Source: Girardinichthys multiradiatus (Eukaryota; Chordata; Actinopteri; Cyprinodontiformes; Goodeidae). Taken from it: a DNA stretch of 64,000 bases. Positions within the stretch are counted from its first letter, which is position 1; the number at the start of each line of letters is the position of its first letter. Of the stretch, positions 22,560 through 34,517 are shown piece after piece. Made by a program: the position numbers and the translations under genes. Under the pieces are notes generated by a model. It was not told the DNA's origin, searched no databases, and saw only the letters and a list, made by a program, of their open reading frames with translations. Location of the stretch: NCBI RefSeq assembly GCF_021462225.1, contig NC_061798.1, forward strand, positions 19,614,820-19,678,819, written 5' to 3'.

Positions 22560-23260
22560 CATTCTCTCCATTATTTGTTCACATTTTAACACATTACAAC
22601 CACCAACTTCTATTTTTTTTCTGAGATTTTAGATGCTAGATCATCACAAAGTAGTGCATATTTGTGAAGGGAAAAGAAATTAATGAATGGCATTTAATTC
22701 TGTTTCAACAAATACAAATCTGAAAAGTGCAGCATGCATTTGTGTTTGGCCCCCTTTACTCTGGTACCCTGAAACAAAATCCGGTACAACCAGTTGCCTT
22801 CAGAAGTCATTTAATTAAGGCATGAGTAATTTAATCTCAGCATAGATGCCGCTGTTCTGTGCAGGCTTTAGGGGTTTCAAGAAAAAGATTAATGTTTTTG
22901 AGAACTTTCCCACAGCCGGCTGTGGGAAACCAATTTAAGTCCTGGTTTGTCATAAGCCAAGTAAGGGACATGGCAAACATGTGTAAGAAGATGTTATTTT
23001 CACTTTCAACTTTTTAAAACAAGGTGGTGGCAGCATCATGCTGAGAGAATGTTTTTCTTCAATAGGCACACTTGGCCAGAGGCTTAGGGAATGCAAAATA
23101 CTATGTGGGATGGAAAACAACACACCATCCTTACAGCCTTCTAACAGTTTTAACATAGTGGTGGCAGCATAATGATGGAGAATCCAAATAATTTATTATG
23201 TTTGTCCTGTTTGACAAAAAGTGAAAAAGCTCAAGGGGTGTTAATATGGTTGTCTAGGAT
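22560..23260 (+). mobile_element. Tc1-like relic
   Basis: The left side is a terminal-repeat-like region ('atgctagatcatcacaaagt', near 22,631). Sense pieces of the catalytic domain follow ('aaggtggtggcagcatcatg', 23,021-23,040). The frame is lost. A 24-bp perfect palindrome lies inside at 22,906-22,929. Confidence 0.65.
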
Positions 23261-25345
23261 TTTTTTTTTTTTATATACATGTGAACGTTGAGTATAAGAA
23301 AAAACATGACATCATGAAACAGGAGAAACTCTCAAACTAGGGGCTTACATAATTATCCTAAAGAATTATTCTTGGTTTGTCAGAGTAAGACCTTTTCCAA
23401 CAAGACAAGATTCTGTATTGGATAACTTTTTTGTGCTCTTGCAACTGCTGACACAAAGCATTTTTTTTCAGAGACCAGCACAAAAATAAGAGGATCCCAG
23501 AGGACCAGGGAGGAACAGAGAAGAACATCCAGGACAACATGTAACCAAAACTCAGTGTCTCTGCTGACACTAATAACCCCATTAAAAGTCCAGCATAGGG
23601 GGGAAAACAGTTCTTAGTGCACATCTGCAGTGTCCGCTTTCCTCATGTGAGTGAATGGCTTTTTTAAATTTGCTGACAGAGGTTGACTAATTCAGTTCCT
23701 GATGCTGCAGCTGCACTTTGCAACCAGTTCACCAGATAATATGCTTTCCCCTCCCTTTGTTTTCTTGCATTTTCATTTCCCATGGTGATGAAAACAAAAA
23801 ATTTTTCAATTTAGAAGCTATTGGTTTGACACAGTTTGATGCTCAAGCATGCACCTATTGCAAACAGCTTTTGGGGCTTGCACTTTTCTGTGTCACACCT
23901 GCTTCATCCTCCTGAGAAATAACGGTTTTGTAAACTCTTGCTTGCCGTTCTCAAACTGATCCTGCAGCTTTGCATAATGAATTTTTCGCCTTGGTTTGTT
24001 CTTCTTTTCTTCCATTTCTGTGCACATTTGTTGCTGCAGTCCTTCAAATTCTTGCCTGCCCTGAGATAGCCACTCCCCTGGTTTCTATTTTCTTTTGGGT
24101 TTTTTTTTCTCTTGGAGTCCTGAGACACAGTAACCCACTTCCAGTTCCTTCCTCTCTCTGAAGAAGAGTGTGTATAAATGTTAATGTTAATGGTTTCTTT
24201 TCTTGCAGGTTTTTTTTTCCCCCTCCAGATCCTATTACCCTTATTTCATACAACATGTTAACCTCTATCAGTGTGTGCATGGTCTGCATCAACCAGCACA
24301 TAGTTGTCCTGTTTGGGATTTGGAGTGGACAGGGAACTTTGCCATGACTCATTATCAGGGGACCCCTGGCAAGACACGACCCTCCTCTGCATGCAAGGAA
24401 TGCAAGCTAGATTCACCCCAGAAACTTAATGAAAAGCTACATTCATTCAGATCCACACAACAGAACTTTATAATTGCTTGACTGACAACAGAGTGTAGAC
24501 AAAGAAAGGCAAAATGATTTTTCATCAAGAGGAACCTGAAACAGATGTCCAATTCTCTTTTTCACCATTTTTAGCTGTGCACATCTGCGTGTTGGAGCTG
24601 CAGAAACATTCTTACCAGTTTGGTTTTTCATGTTATTCTGCAACTTTTGTTAAATCTGACTTGCACTATCTGTTCTAAACACAAACTAGCACAGAACTGT
24701 CCTTCTTCGTGTGTTTCTTTCTCCCCCCTTTTTTCACCAGTTTTCATTCCGGCCTCTCCTCTTCACCCACTTGTTTTTCTCCCTCTCTACCTTCCCCCCA
24801 TGGCTAAGTCTGGCAGGTCCACGGGTTCAAAGACGTGCATGCACCAGAATGTAGGTCAGCGATTGGTGCTGAGTTACCGATTAGAAACAGCTGTATGTTT
24901 GTAGGCCACTCTCTCTCTCTCTCTCTTTATCTGCTGCAGCTAGAAACTGCTGCACAATCATACAGAGAAATATATTCACTCTGTTGCCCCAAGCCCTGAA
25001 AACTTTGCATTTAGTTCCACTTTTTTTCTCATAAAACAAATGGTATCTAGGGAAATTACAAAAGCAAACAATTCTCTTGCACGAGTTTATAAACAGGCCA
25101 TACTCATCAGTGTTGCATTACTGATCTCTGCAGATACAACAAAAAAATATGTTAGCATGTTGTGTTTTCTTCTCCTCTTTTTTGTTATGGTGTGATGTTA
25201 ACCTCCACAGAAGTTTGTTGGTCTCCTCTTTCTTAGGATAGTCTTGAATATCTGTGGTTTTGCCTATTGTTTTTTGGATGAAATCATTGTTCAGCTGTTT
25301 TTCTTCTGTTTGCCCTGTAAAAGGTTTTTCATGTCGTGACATAAA
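23261..25345. other. Intergenic, nothing recognised
   Basis: No supported gene. A (CT)n run of about 18 bp is near 24,908, and T-rich and C-rich tracts occur around 24,215 and 24,720. Confidence 0.4.
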
Positions 25346-25349
25346 ACCA

Positions 25350-25640
25350 CACACTTCAGTGTATATTATTGGGATTTCAGGTACATCTGCACCAGGAGAC
25401 CAAACATCTTGCTAATTCTTCTTTGCAAAACAGCTGAAACTCAGTCAGATTCTACAGAAAATATCTATGTGAGCCAATTTATAAGTCCTGCCACAGACTG
25501 CCTATTGGATTTAGGTCTCAACTTTGACTGAGCCATTCTAACATATTGCATTTTCTGTGATCTAAACCACTCCTTATCCATGTCTCTAAAAGTTGCCAAC
25601 AAAAGCAGTCTGGAGCAATAAAAAGGAAAACTTCTATAAG
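25350..25640 (-). mobile_element. Tc1-like relic
   Basis: Antisense Tc1 landmarks are 'ttcttctttgcaaaacagct', 'gactgagccattctaacata' and 'tgatctaaaccactccttat'. Only a short interior survives. Confidence 0.55.
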
Positions 25641-25746
25641 GTTTTAGGAACAAATATAATCAAACTATTGACATATATTACCAGATTGGACATAACATGG
25701 CCACCACATGACACCCATTGCCATTGCTCTACATTAAGTCAGGGCT

Positions 25747-26416
25747 TGTCATAGTTCTATTTTTGTGGTGGACCACAAGGCAGACAAGCACGGAGAAAAG
25801 CAGAGAGGTGGTCGAAAACTCCTTTAATTTAAAGCGAGTCCACTTACATGCAGGCGAGGTGCAGGGTGACAAGATTATCCAGTTCAAGGACAAAATCCAA
25901 AAGACATCTCATGAGGACATTGAAAAGACATAACGACACCGTGTGGAACAAAGGACGAAGGCAAACTTAAATACAGACAAAGGTGGACAAGAAACAATAG
26001 GGCAGGTAATCAGAGGAACAGGGAACAGGTGACACAAGGAGGCTGGGAGGCAGAGGGAGCAGGTGAAACAGATTAACCAATAAGGAGAAACACAGACCCA
26101 AGCAGAACAGGAGAAAAGATGACTAGAATAAAAGTAAACAGTAACTAAAGCTAACCTGTTAAAGGAGGAATTGGAGAATAAAGATAAACAGAAGAAACAG
26201 AGCTAAGAGGGACCATGAATGTAAAGGGAACAGAAACTGAGTAATTAACAACTAAAAGAGGAAAACTAATGATGAGAGGAGAACAAGACAGGGAGGCAAA
26301 AGGAAACCAGAATTGTCAGAACACAAAGTGATGAACAAGAATACAAAACTTAAAACAAGAGCATCTAGTAAAACAAAAACACCAAACCACAAAGTCCAAA
26401 ATCTCACATCCTGACA
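25747..26416 (-). mobile_element. Solo LTR with 5-bp target duplication
   Basis: This 670-bp non-coding block starts TGTCATAG and ends CCTGACA on the plus strand, so it has 5'-TG...CA-3' ends with a short inverted TGTCA/TGACA. GGGCT flanks both sides (25,742-25,746 and 26,417-26,421). A TATTTAAG box lies on the minus strand (complement of 25,966-25,973), which sets the orientation. No internal gag-pol region is present, so it is best read as a solo LTR left by LTR-LTR recombination. The superfamily is not determined. Confidence 0.8.
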
Positions 26417-26421
26417 GGGCT

Positions 26422-27110
26422 ACTGCAGAACCAGCATCAGAAGTACACAAAACTGTTTTTTAAAGGCCAATAAAGTTCTATGAGTAGAAGGACATTTTCC
26501 TTTGACAGTTTGACTTAAATGTAATTCAGATTTGATTAAAATGAAATGTAATTTTACAAGTATGCCATCAAAATGTTTAAAATAATAAAAACATTTTACC
26601 TGGTTTAATAAATGTTAAATAAAACAAGACAATATAATATTTGTGGGGTTTACCAAGTGTATACAATATCTAAATTCTTGGACATTTTAGCATTAGACTA
26701 AAATAGGCTATGCTAGCATACTCACTCTTCACCACTAGTGTTTATGTCTTACCTGCTTTCTTATAAACAGATATTAATTAAATCACTTTGCTGCATTGGT
26801 GACCAGTGCTTTTTTCTTTCTTTTCCTTTCTCTCTGCTCCACCTTTCCTCTTTGACTATCTCTAGCGCTACATTTTGCAAGCTATGGGGCCAAGTATGTA
26901 ACCTGGTGTGTCTGTCTGTGCACTGCTGTGTGCATCTGGGAACTACAGCGAGTCAAATAACTGAGTGAGTCACACGAACAACATGGTTATTTACACCCGA
27001 CCCCAACTGAAACTTTGGTCACGGTTTAACCGGGAAATGTCCCAGTGCTCCCAATGGCCAGTCCGATCCTGGGCCTAGGTCACAGGAGTCACATAAACCC
27101 TCTATTTAAT
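26422..27110. other. Intergenic, nothing recognised
   Basis: AT-rich sequence grading into more balanced sequence near 26,860. No gene or repeat was assigned. Confidence 0.4.
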
Positions 27111-27115
27111 ATATC

Positions 27116-27815
27116 TGTCACAGTCTGTGTGTTTTCCTGTGTGAGTTCTTGTTGTTTCCCTGAGGAGCGTCTGCTGGGGGGCTGCACACCACGTGCAGCA
27201 CTACAGCTGCACACCTGCCGGCAATCAATTGCAGGTGTTTTTAAGGAGCCGCGGGACAAGCATTCTTTGCCTGATGGCCCACGTCGAGAGGTAACTCAAG
27301 CCTCTGCACCTTAGCCTTGAACCCCCAGTGTTTTGAGACTCTGCAGAACTTTCTGTCGGCCTTGTATTTACCCAAGCCTGTCTTACTGCTTCCCCAGGTC
27401 TCCGTGAGCTGCAACCCTGGACCTTTCAACCACAACCCTCCGACAGTTAAACCCTGGACACAGTTTCCGGATCGACCTCGCATGAGCCACTGACCTGTTT
27501 GCACACTCTCCAGTAAGACCGCTCCGCCAATCATGCCCTTGGACTACTCGGATCACGGATAACACATTCACACGGACTGTGCACAGCCCCCAAGCCACCA
27601 ACTAGGATTTTCCGGTGAGCCGCACAACCACAAGATCCTCTCTGGAGAAATAAGTTGGGAACGTTGCTGACTTTACCTTTCATTCACAGAACCTGGAGTT
27701 CCGCTGGTCATATCCAGCCTTTTTTTTATTTTTTATAAAACTACCAACTCTATCTTACCTGTCTCCCTCTGATTGTTTCTGCATGTGGGTCAAGAAACTC
27801 TCGAGTAAAATGTCA
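27116..27815 (+). mobile_element. Solo LTR (Ty3/gypsy-like) with 5-bp target duplication
   Basis: The block runs from TGTCACAG to AAATGTCA (700 bp) and is flanked by ATATC on both sides (27,111-27,115 and 27,816-27,820). It is GC-richer than its surroundings, with a weak TATA-like 'gtttttaagg' near 27,237 and a 3' end containing 'tctgcatgtgggtcaagaaa'. A similar 'GTATGTGGGTCA' stands at the end of the 3' LTR of the Ty3/gypsy element (complement of about 39,485-39,497), suggesting the same superfamily. No internal region remains. Confidence 0.85.
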
Positions 27816-28118
27816 ATATCACTTTAGAAATTTCAGCATCAAGCCCAGAAACCAACAAATTATGATATTATAATAACAAGTTGAGCTGTTAAAAACCAAT
27901 TGACTGCATGGCAGTCTTTGTAGCACAGTAGGTATATCTGTCAATACTATAATGCATAGTTCCCACACTGCTTATAGATTTATGTTTGGGGAGAGTACAT
28001 ATTTACATGTGTCATAACATCAGCAATTTCCTGAGCTTCAATTTGAGCCACCTTTAATAAAAATCAAATAAGAAATAAGGGCGCTACCACTGCTTTTGTG
28101 ACAGATGCATGCTCATCC

Positions 28119-28600
28119 TGTCAGGAAGGTGGTTCTCAGGGTAGGACTCAAATGGACACTGGCAGTCAGGAGCAGAACGGTGAATTGAAGTAATTTAATA
28201 AATAAAAGGCAAAAACTTACAGGTAGGCATGAGGTGGATGAAACATGAAGCAAAAGCAAAAACAGGCATGAACAGGAGCTGATGCGACATGAAACTAGCA
28301 GTCATCGACAGGCGTGGTATGGCAAACAGTATAAACCAACAATGGGCTAACAGAACTAAAGAGTACAGGGCATGGCATAGGTGAAAGCAGGAAAGGAAAT
28401 TCTTACAAAAGTAACAGAACATAAAATGCACCATAAACATAACAAGTAAGAACCTAAACCTAAAAGAATAAACTAAAGTACCACCTGGAATACATAAACA
28501 TTGATCAGACAATATTCTAAACATTGGTCAAAACATCTACAAATCAATGCATAGCAATGGCAGCTGAGTGCATGTCTCTATTTATAGCGGCTAAAGGTAA
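28119..28600 (-). repeat. LTR-like remnant
   Basis: The left edge reads TGTCAGG on plus, the complement of a CCTGACA LTR end. A minus-strand TATAAATAG (complement of 28,578-28,586) gives a promoter in the right orientation. The U3 side is missing or unrecognised and no target duplication was found. Confidence 0.45.
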
Positions 28601-28639
28601 TGTCCAATCCAGTAATATACATCAATGAATCAAATACCT

Positions 28640-29231
28640 AGAAGCTGTGGTATGAAAGGAGTCCGAATGTCCACGCATGACCAGTTCTCCTGTCCCTGCT
28701 ATAGAAATGCATCCCCACAGAATGATGCTTATACCACCATGTTTCAACATAGGGATGGTGTGTCCACTAAGCATGGCCTTTGGCATGCACAAAATTATCT
28801 TCTGATCTCACAGCAGTACCCCTCTCCAGATGTTTGCTGTGTACATTTAATGGTCTTTAGATTTGATTTTTTTCCTGCCACTCTTCCATAAAGAACAGAT
28901 TTGTAGAGTGCATAATCAATAGTTGTGCTTAAGGATGGCTTGAACAGTGCTCTGTGAGAGGTTGAAAGCATGGCATATTGTTTGGTAACCTAACCCTGTT
29001 TTTAAAAACCCACAACGTTCTACCTAGCCTGTCTCCTGTGTTTTCTTTTGGCCTTCATGATGCTGTTTATTCAATACAGTTCTCAAAAAACATCAGAGAC
29101 CTTTAAAGAAAAGCTGTAAAGATCAAATTACTCTCTATCGGTGGCTTCTGAAGGGAATTAGTTGGTCTGGATTTCTTTTAGAGGGGTTGTTATAGAAGAG
29201 GCTGAATCCTGTTCCTTCCTAATCTCTGTTA
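28640..29231 (-). mobile_element. Old Tc1-like element, interrupted (left part)
   Basis: Antisense Tc1 landmarks run in order: 'ctgtccctgctatagaaatg', 'taccaccatgtttcaacata', 'ctcttccataaagaacagat' and 'cttcatgatgctgtttattc'. The relic stops at the TA where the younger element at 29,234 inserted and resumes at 30,851. Confidence 0.7.
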
Positions 29232-29233
29232 TA

Positions 29234-30848
29234 CAGTGCTTTGCGAAAGTACTCGGCCCCCTTCAACTGGTCAACCTCTCGCCACATTTCAGGCTTCAAA
29301 CATAAAGATATAAAATTCTAATTTTTTGTGAATAATCAACAAGTGGGACACAATCATGAAGTGGAATGAAATTTATTGGATGTGTCAAACTTTTTTAACA
29401 AATAAAAAACTGAAAAGTGGGGCGTGCAAAATTATTCGGCCCCTTTACTTTCAGTGCAGCAAACACACTCCAGAAGTTCAGTGAGGATCTCTGAATGATC
29501 CAATGTTGTCCTAAATGACTGATGATGATAAATAGAATCCACCTGTGTGTAATCAAGTCTCCGTATAAATGCACCTGCTCTGTGATAGTCTCAGGGTTCT
29601 GTTCAAAGCGCAGAGAGCATCATGAAGACCAAGGAACACACCAGGCAGGTCCGAGATACTGTTGTGGAGAAGTTTAAAGCCGGATTGGGATACAAAAAGA
29701 TTTCCCAAGCTTTAAACATCCCAAGGAGCACTGTGCAAGCAATCATATTGAAATGGAAGGAGTATCAGACCAGTGTAAATCTACCAAGACCCGGCCGTCC
29801 CTCTAAACTTTCATCTCGAACAAGGAGAAGACTGATCAGAGATGCAGCCAAGAGGCCCATGATCACTCTGGATGAACTGCAGAGATCTACAGCTGAGGTG
29901 GGAGAGTCTGTCCATAGGACAATAATCAGTCGTACACTGCACAAATCTGGCCTTTATGGAAGAGTGGCAAGAAGAAAGCCATTTCTCAAAGATATCCATA
30001 AAAAGTCTTGTTTAAAGTTTGCCACAAGCCACCTGGGAGAAACACCAAACATGTGGAAGAAGGTGCTCTGGTCAGATGAAACCAAAATATAACTGTTTGG
30101 CCACAATGAAAAACGATATGTTTGGCGTAAAAGCAGCACAGCTCATCACCCTGAACACATCATCCCCACTGTCAAACATGGTGGTGGCAGCATCATGGTT
30201 TGGGCCTGCTTTTCGTCAGCAGGGACAGGGAAGATGGTCACAATTGATGGGAAGATGGACGGGGCCAAATACAGGACCATTCTGGAAGAAAACTTGTTGG
30301 AGTCTGCAAGAGACCTGAGACTGGGACGGAGATTTATCTTCCAACAAGACAATGATCCAAAACATAAAGCCAAATCTACAATGGAATGGTTCACAAATAA
30401 ACGCATCCAGGTGTTGGAATGGCCAAGTCAAAGTCCAGACCTGAATCCAATCGAGAATCTGTGGAAAGAGCTGAAGACTGCTGTTCATGAACGCTCTCCA
30501 TCCAACCTCACTGAGCTTGAGCTGTTTTGCAAGGAAGAATGGGCAAGAATGTCAGTCTCTTGATGTGCAAAACTGATAGAGACATACCCCAAGCGACTTG
30601 CAGCTGTAATTGCAGCAAAGGGTGGAGCTACAAAGTTTTAACGCAAGGGGGCCGAATAATATTGTACGCCACTTTTCAGTTTTTTATTTTTTTTAAAAGT
30701 TTGACACATCCAATAAATTTCATTCCACTTCACGATTGTGTCCCACTTGTTGATTCTTCCCCAAAAATTTGAATTTTATATCTTTATGTTTGAAGCCTGA
30801 AATGTGGCAAGAGGTTGAAAGGTTGCCGAGTTCTTTCGCAAGGCACTG
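29234..30848 (+). mobile_element. Complete Tc1-like element with ~210-bp TIRs
   Basis: This 1,615-bp element has long terminal inverted repeats (about 29,234-29,447 and 30,640-30,848). They begin CAGTGCTTTGCGAAAG and CAGTGCCTTGCGAAAG and are roughly 90% alike by eye. TA flanks both ends (29,232-29,233 and 30,849-30,850). Long TIRs with repeated inner and outer motifs recall the IR/DR layout of Sleeping Beauty-type fish elements. It is inserted in an older Tc1 relic. Confidence 0.9.
29622..30641 (+). pseudogene. Tc1 transposase with two nonsense codons
   Basis: A single frame of 339 codons spans a full Tc1 transposase. It has an N-terminal paired helix-turn-helix (about residues 1-110, with a GRPSKL linker) and a DD34E catalytic core with D152 (LWSDE), D243 (FQQDN) and E278 (NPIENLW). 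Codon 157 is TAA where the family has Glu (30,090-30,092). Codon 314 is TGA, probably from CGA (30,561-30,563). No frameshift was found. Apart from these two substitutions the gene is complete, so it decayed recently. The catalytic residues themselves are kept. Confidence 0.88.
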
Positions 30849-30850
30849 TA

Positions 30851-30942
30851 CCTGGGGTTTGTCTATCACATAAAATCCCACTAAAATACACAGAAAATTG
30901 TGAAAAGGTTCAATTTAGTATAAATACCTTTGCACAGTACTG
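30851..30942 (-). mobile_element. Old Tc1-like element, interrupted (right end)
   Basis: This is the terminal repeat of the relic split by the insertion at 29,234. It contains 'tatcacataaaatcccacta' and ends in 'gcacagtactg', followed by TA at 30,943-30,944. Confidence 0.65.
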
Positions 30943-30944
30943 TA

Positions 30945-33245
30945 GCTAAAGTTTAGCCTCAATAAAGCTGGGAGTTGTTTGACTCCATTATTTTTAACAC
31001 TGGTTGTCCGTAAGGCCTTCATCCCACTATCATACAGGAGAGATGTAAGCAGAAGGAGAATCGGGTGATTTTGTGCATAAGAGTACTATTGAAAGGGTGT
31101 TTTTGTTGATTTATTTATTTTTTGCTTATGGACTATTTAACTGTTCTCTCCAGGCTATCACCTCAACTCCAGATATGACCTAAAACCAGTACTTTACACC
31201 TTATGATGCAAGGATGGCTGAAGGGCAAAGCAATACACAGACATCCAAACAACATTTATGCACATCTACACTCACTCCCAATCCAAGTCTGCATGCATAT
31301 ACAAAAAAGTCAATAGCTGACACACAATAAGTCACAAAGACACAGGTTGTATTGCGTGCAGGACCTTGAAGAATGTTAATAATTACCACAGCGTTTTGTC
31401 TTGACATTTGTCCCCGCCATGCCCTTTGACCACTTGTGAGCTTGCTGATGAAAAGATTAAGCTTGGCATTTCAGCAACGTAGCTATTTACGCATACAAAC
31501 ATACGCACAGCTGATTAGGGGAGGCGCACATGTGTATCTTTACAGCTGTTGAATGGAGCCTCGATGAAAAAAATTCAAATATTGCGAGATGCAGTTTATA
31601 CTGATTATTTCTTTAATAATTTGTCAATTTTTGACACTCTGATTAAAGGTTTGCATGCGCTAAACATAGACATAAATGTTATTTCAATTTTGGACTTTTG
31701 ATGTTTTTGTTTTTACAATTTCTTTAGGCATAGAATGATTATATAACAAAAAATAGCAATGAGTTGTGTACACATATTTGAATTGTTCATGTTTTGTTTT
31801 GTCCTCTAATCCACACAAAATGTACACAAAGTGTTTAAATTCACATTTGATGTATTTTGCATTGCGTGATTGAAATCTGTAAGATATGTGTTTTTAGTTG
31901 CAGCAGGTTTTCTTTTATAATCTGTCGGCCCTGTGAACCATACTATTTCCATATCACTGCATTAAATTAAATATGCAAATTATGATGAATGTCAAAAAAA
32001 AGTTTATTTCCCACCACCCACCTAACACAGGGGGTCAGTCCAAGGTCACTACTTGGCTGGCTTGGTTATCTGACAAAAAACACACATTTGAAGCTGCCTT
32101 TTCAACTTTATCCTCAAAGGATGTATGGGGGGGGGGTCACTGCAAACTCAATAAAAGGAAATTCACCGTTCCTTGTCACTACAAGTCCAAAGATTAGAAG
32201 CAGTGGCACACCAGGGATTTGTAAACCCAGACATCTTGGCAGGGATTCTCAGCAGGATGTCAGACAAATGAACCACGAGACCCAGCATTCACATATTTCT
32301 TTGCTTCTTTGAAGGATACATATCCACTACCAGAGCAGAATCACATCCAGTAGTGGGTGGTCTGTCACCATCCTTCTCTGCTGCCCACCCGCATGAGAGG
32401 ATCTGGCTGGTTTCCATATTTATAGGGCAGGATGTTTGTTGTTGACAACCTGCTGTTTGAGTGTATGAATTAGCTTGAGTTCACCAGTTGCCATGGTCAC
32501 AGATATGGTTGTTTTATTTGAGCCCATTCAGACCCACATTCACACCAACCCAGCTCCCCCACATCTCAGTCTTTTGGGATTGTTTTTTTTCTCTTTTTTT
32601 AATTATGATGAAAACAATACCAACAGTACAGAAAAACAGTTTTCACAAACACATTTTATCAGACATAAGCAGATTTGAAAGCAGTAGTCCAAAGCACTTG
32701 TGCTTTAGCACTCCATGAGACATATGCAGCAGCAACATGATGCTCACCGTCATGTGGCTCTGAGCTTCAGAGGTGAGGCGTGCATCTGACAGTTGTTCTG
32801 TTAGATGACAAGATGCAGTGAAACACCAGAACACCAGAAGGGTTTCAGAGGCAGAAAATAGTTATGGTTCTGATACACAACAATACAAAGCTGAAAAACT
32901 GAAGGGCACTCGAATAGCTCATAAACAGCCTACAGCTCAATGGAAAGCTCCAGAATGATGGATTTGGAGGGACATTTAAGAGGACACATGTGGGTTAGGA
33001 GGTGGAAGGAAGAATTAGACTGCTGATGTCTTCTAACACCATTGCTAGCAAAGTTCACAAATCAAATAAAAGGCAGATGGACATGTTTCTAAAACATATC
33101 TAAAAATTTCCCCAGCATGTACTCTCAGCGGGTTTGGGATTTGCATCTACAAATGTAATATCCGAAACTACCTAAAACATATGTGATGTAATCATTTTTG
33201 TACCTGTTTTAGCTCCCTAAGTCACTGAAAGCCCCCAAACCGAAA
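30945..33245. other. Intergenic, nothing recognised
   Basis: No supported gene or named repeat. Overlapping short frames at 31,973-32,312 lack domains and include a run of eight G. Confidence 0.4.
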
Positions 33246-33249
33246 GTCA

Positions 33250-33720
33250 TATATCATATATGCTGGGTGAGACTGAGGTGGAGGTTCAGCTTTTAACAGG
33301 ACAATGACCCTAAACATAATCAGTGCTACAATGCATAGGTTTAGATCAAAGCATATTCATGAGTGAAAATCGCCCAGTCAAAGTCCAGACCTGCTTCTAA
33401 TTGAGAATATGTGGCAAGACTTACAAACTGACTTTCACAGAAGCTCTCCATCCAGTCTGACTGAGTTTAAGCTATTTTGCATAAATGTCGTTCTTTGGCT
33501 GCGCTAAGCTGGTAGAGACACGCCCTCAAAAGACTTGCAACTTGAGTAATAGTAAGAAGTTAGTCTATAAAGAATTGAGTCAGGGGGGGCAGAATACAAA
33601 TAAACCCTGCTTTTGTTTTCAGATTTTTATTTGTAAAAGCTTTTTAAAACCATTAATCATTTACCACATTGTGTTGCTCTATCACATAAAATCCTAATAA
33701 AGTTTGTTGTTGTAATGCGA
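33250..33720 (+). mobile_element. Tc1-like relic, 3' half
   Basis: Sense-strand pieces follow the second catalytic Asp and the QSP-DL region: 'caggacaatgaccctaaaca' (33,298), 'cagtcaaagtccagacctgc' (33,374), then a 3' terminal-repeat-like region. The left half is missing, and an LTR-like block abuts at 33,722. Confidence 0.65.
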
Positions 33721-33721
33721 C

Positions 33722-34085
33722 TGTCATGATTCACTGGTGTTTTTGTTTTCTTTTATGTTTGTTTCCTGATATGTCTGGCTTTTTTATTTTTATAATTTAT
33801 CTTGGTATATAAGTTAATTCCCTTTGTGTTTACTTTCTTGCTTTTTTCACATGTTCTTCTCTCAGTTCATTTTGGTTTGTTCTCTTATTTTAGTCTTCTG
33901 CCTTTTCTCTTTGGACCTATATATTCTTTTGATGCCTATTTCACCTCCCCCTGTGTTAATTAGTCTCCTTCCCTCAGTTTCCCCTGCTCAGTCCTCTTCC
34001 ACAGCTGTTCAGCATTCTCCTTATTCGACTCCTGTTGTTACCTTGTCATTGATCACATCTCCATCAAGGCACTTTATCTGAAAGG
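33722..34085 (+). repeat. LTR-like block in Tc1 relic
   Basis: The block starts TGTCATGATTCACTGG directly after the Tc1 terminal sequence 'ttgttgttgtaatgcgac'. It is T- and C-rich and non-coding, with a composition like the minus strand of the solo LTR at 25,747. No end or target duplication was found. A 'ttggtatataagtta' near 33,803 could be its TATA box. Confidence 0.45.
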
Positions 34086-34517
34086 ATAAAAAACTTGGTC
34101 AAAGATGGATATCCCATATAATTTTGATGAGTGTGCCTATTAAAAACATAAGTTTAGAGTTTTAAGATAAAAACCTATAAACAACAGCCTGAAGCCTACC
34201 AAACAAACAAAAATGTAGCCAATAATGTTTACCAGCTCAGAAAAGAGTCATCTAAAGGTAAACAACTGTAGCATTAATTAATGTCTGTTTGCATTATGTT
34301 ACAGTCTGTGCTTAAGACTCTTGTGGACACACCCAGCCCTACAGTTTCAGGCCAGTTCCTTGGTATTTTCTTGGTGCGTCACTAATGCTGACTCACAGGG
34401 ACGGTTGCATGGGAGGAATGACGGAACATGACGCGTGATTCCAGTGATCAGTACTTTCAAAGCCAGCGTTAACTCCTTAGATCATGTGACATATTGCATC
34501 AAGCTAATTTTACATTG

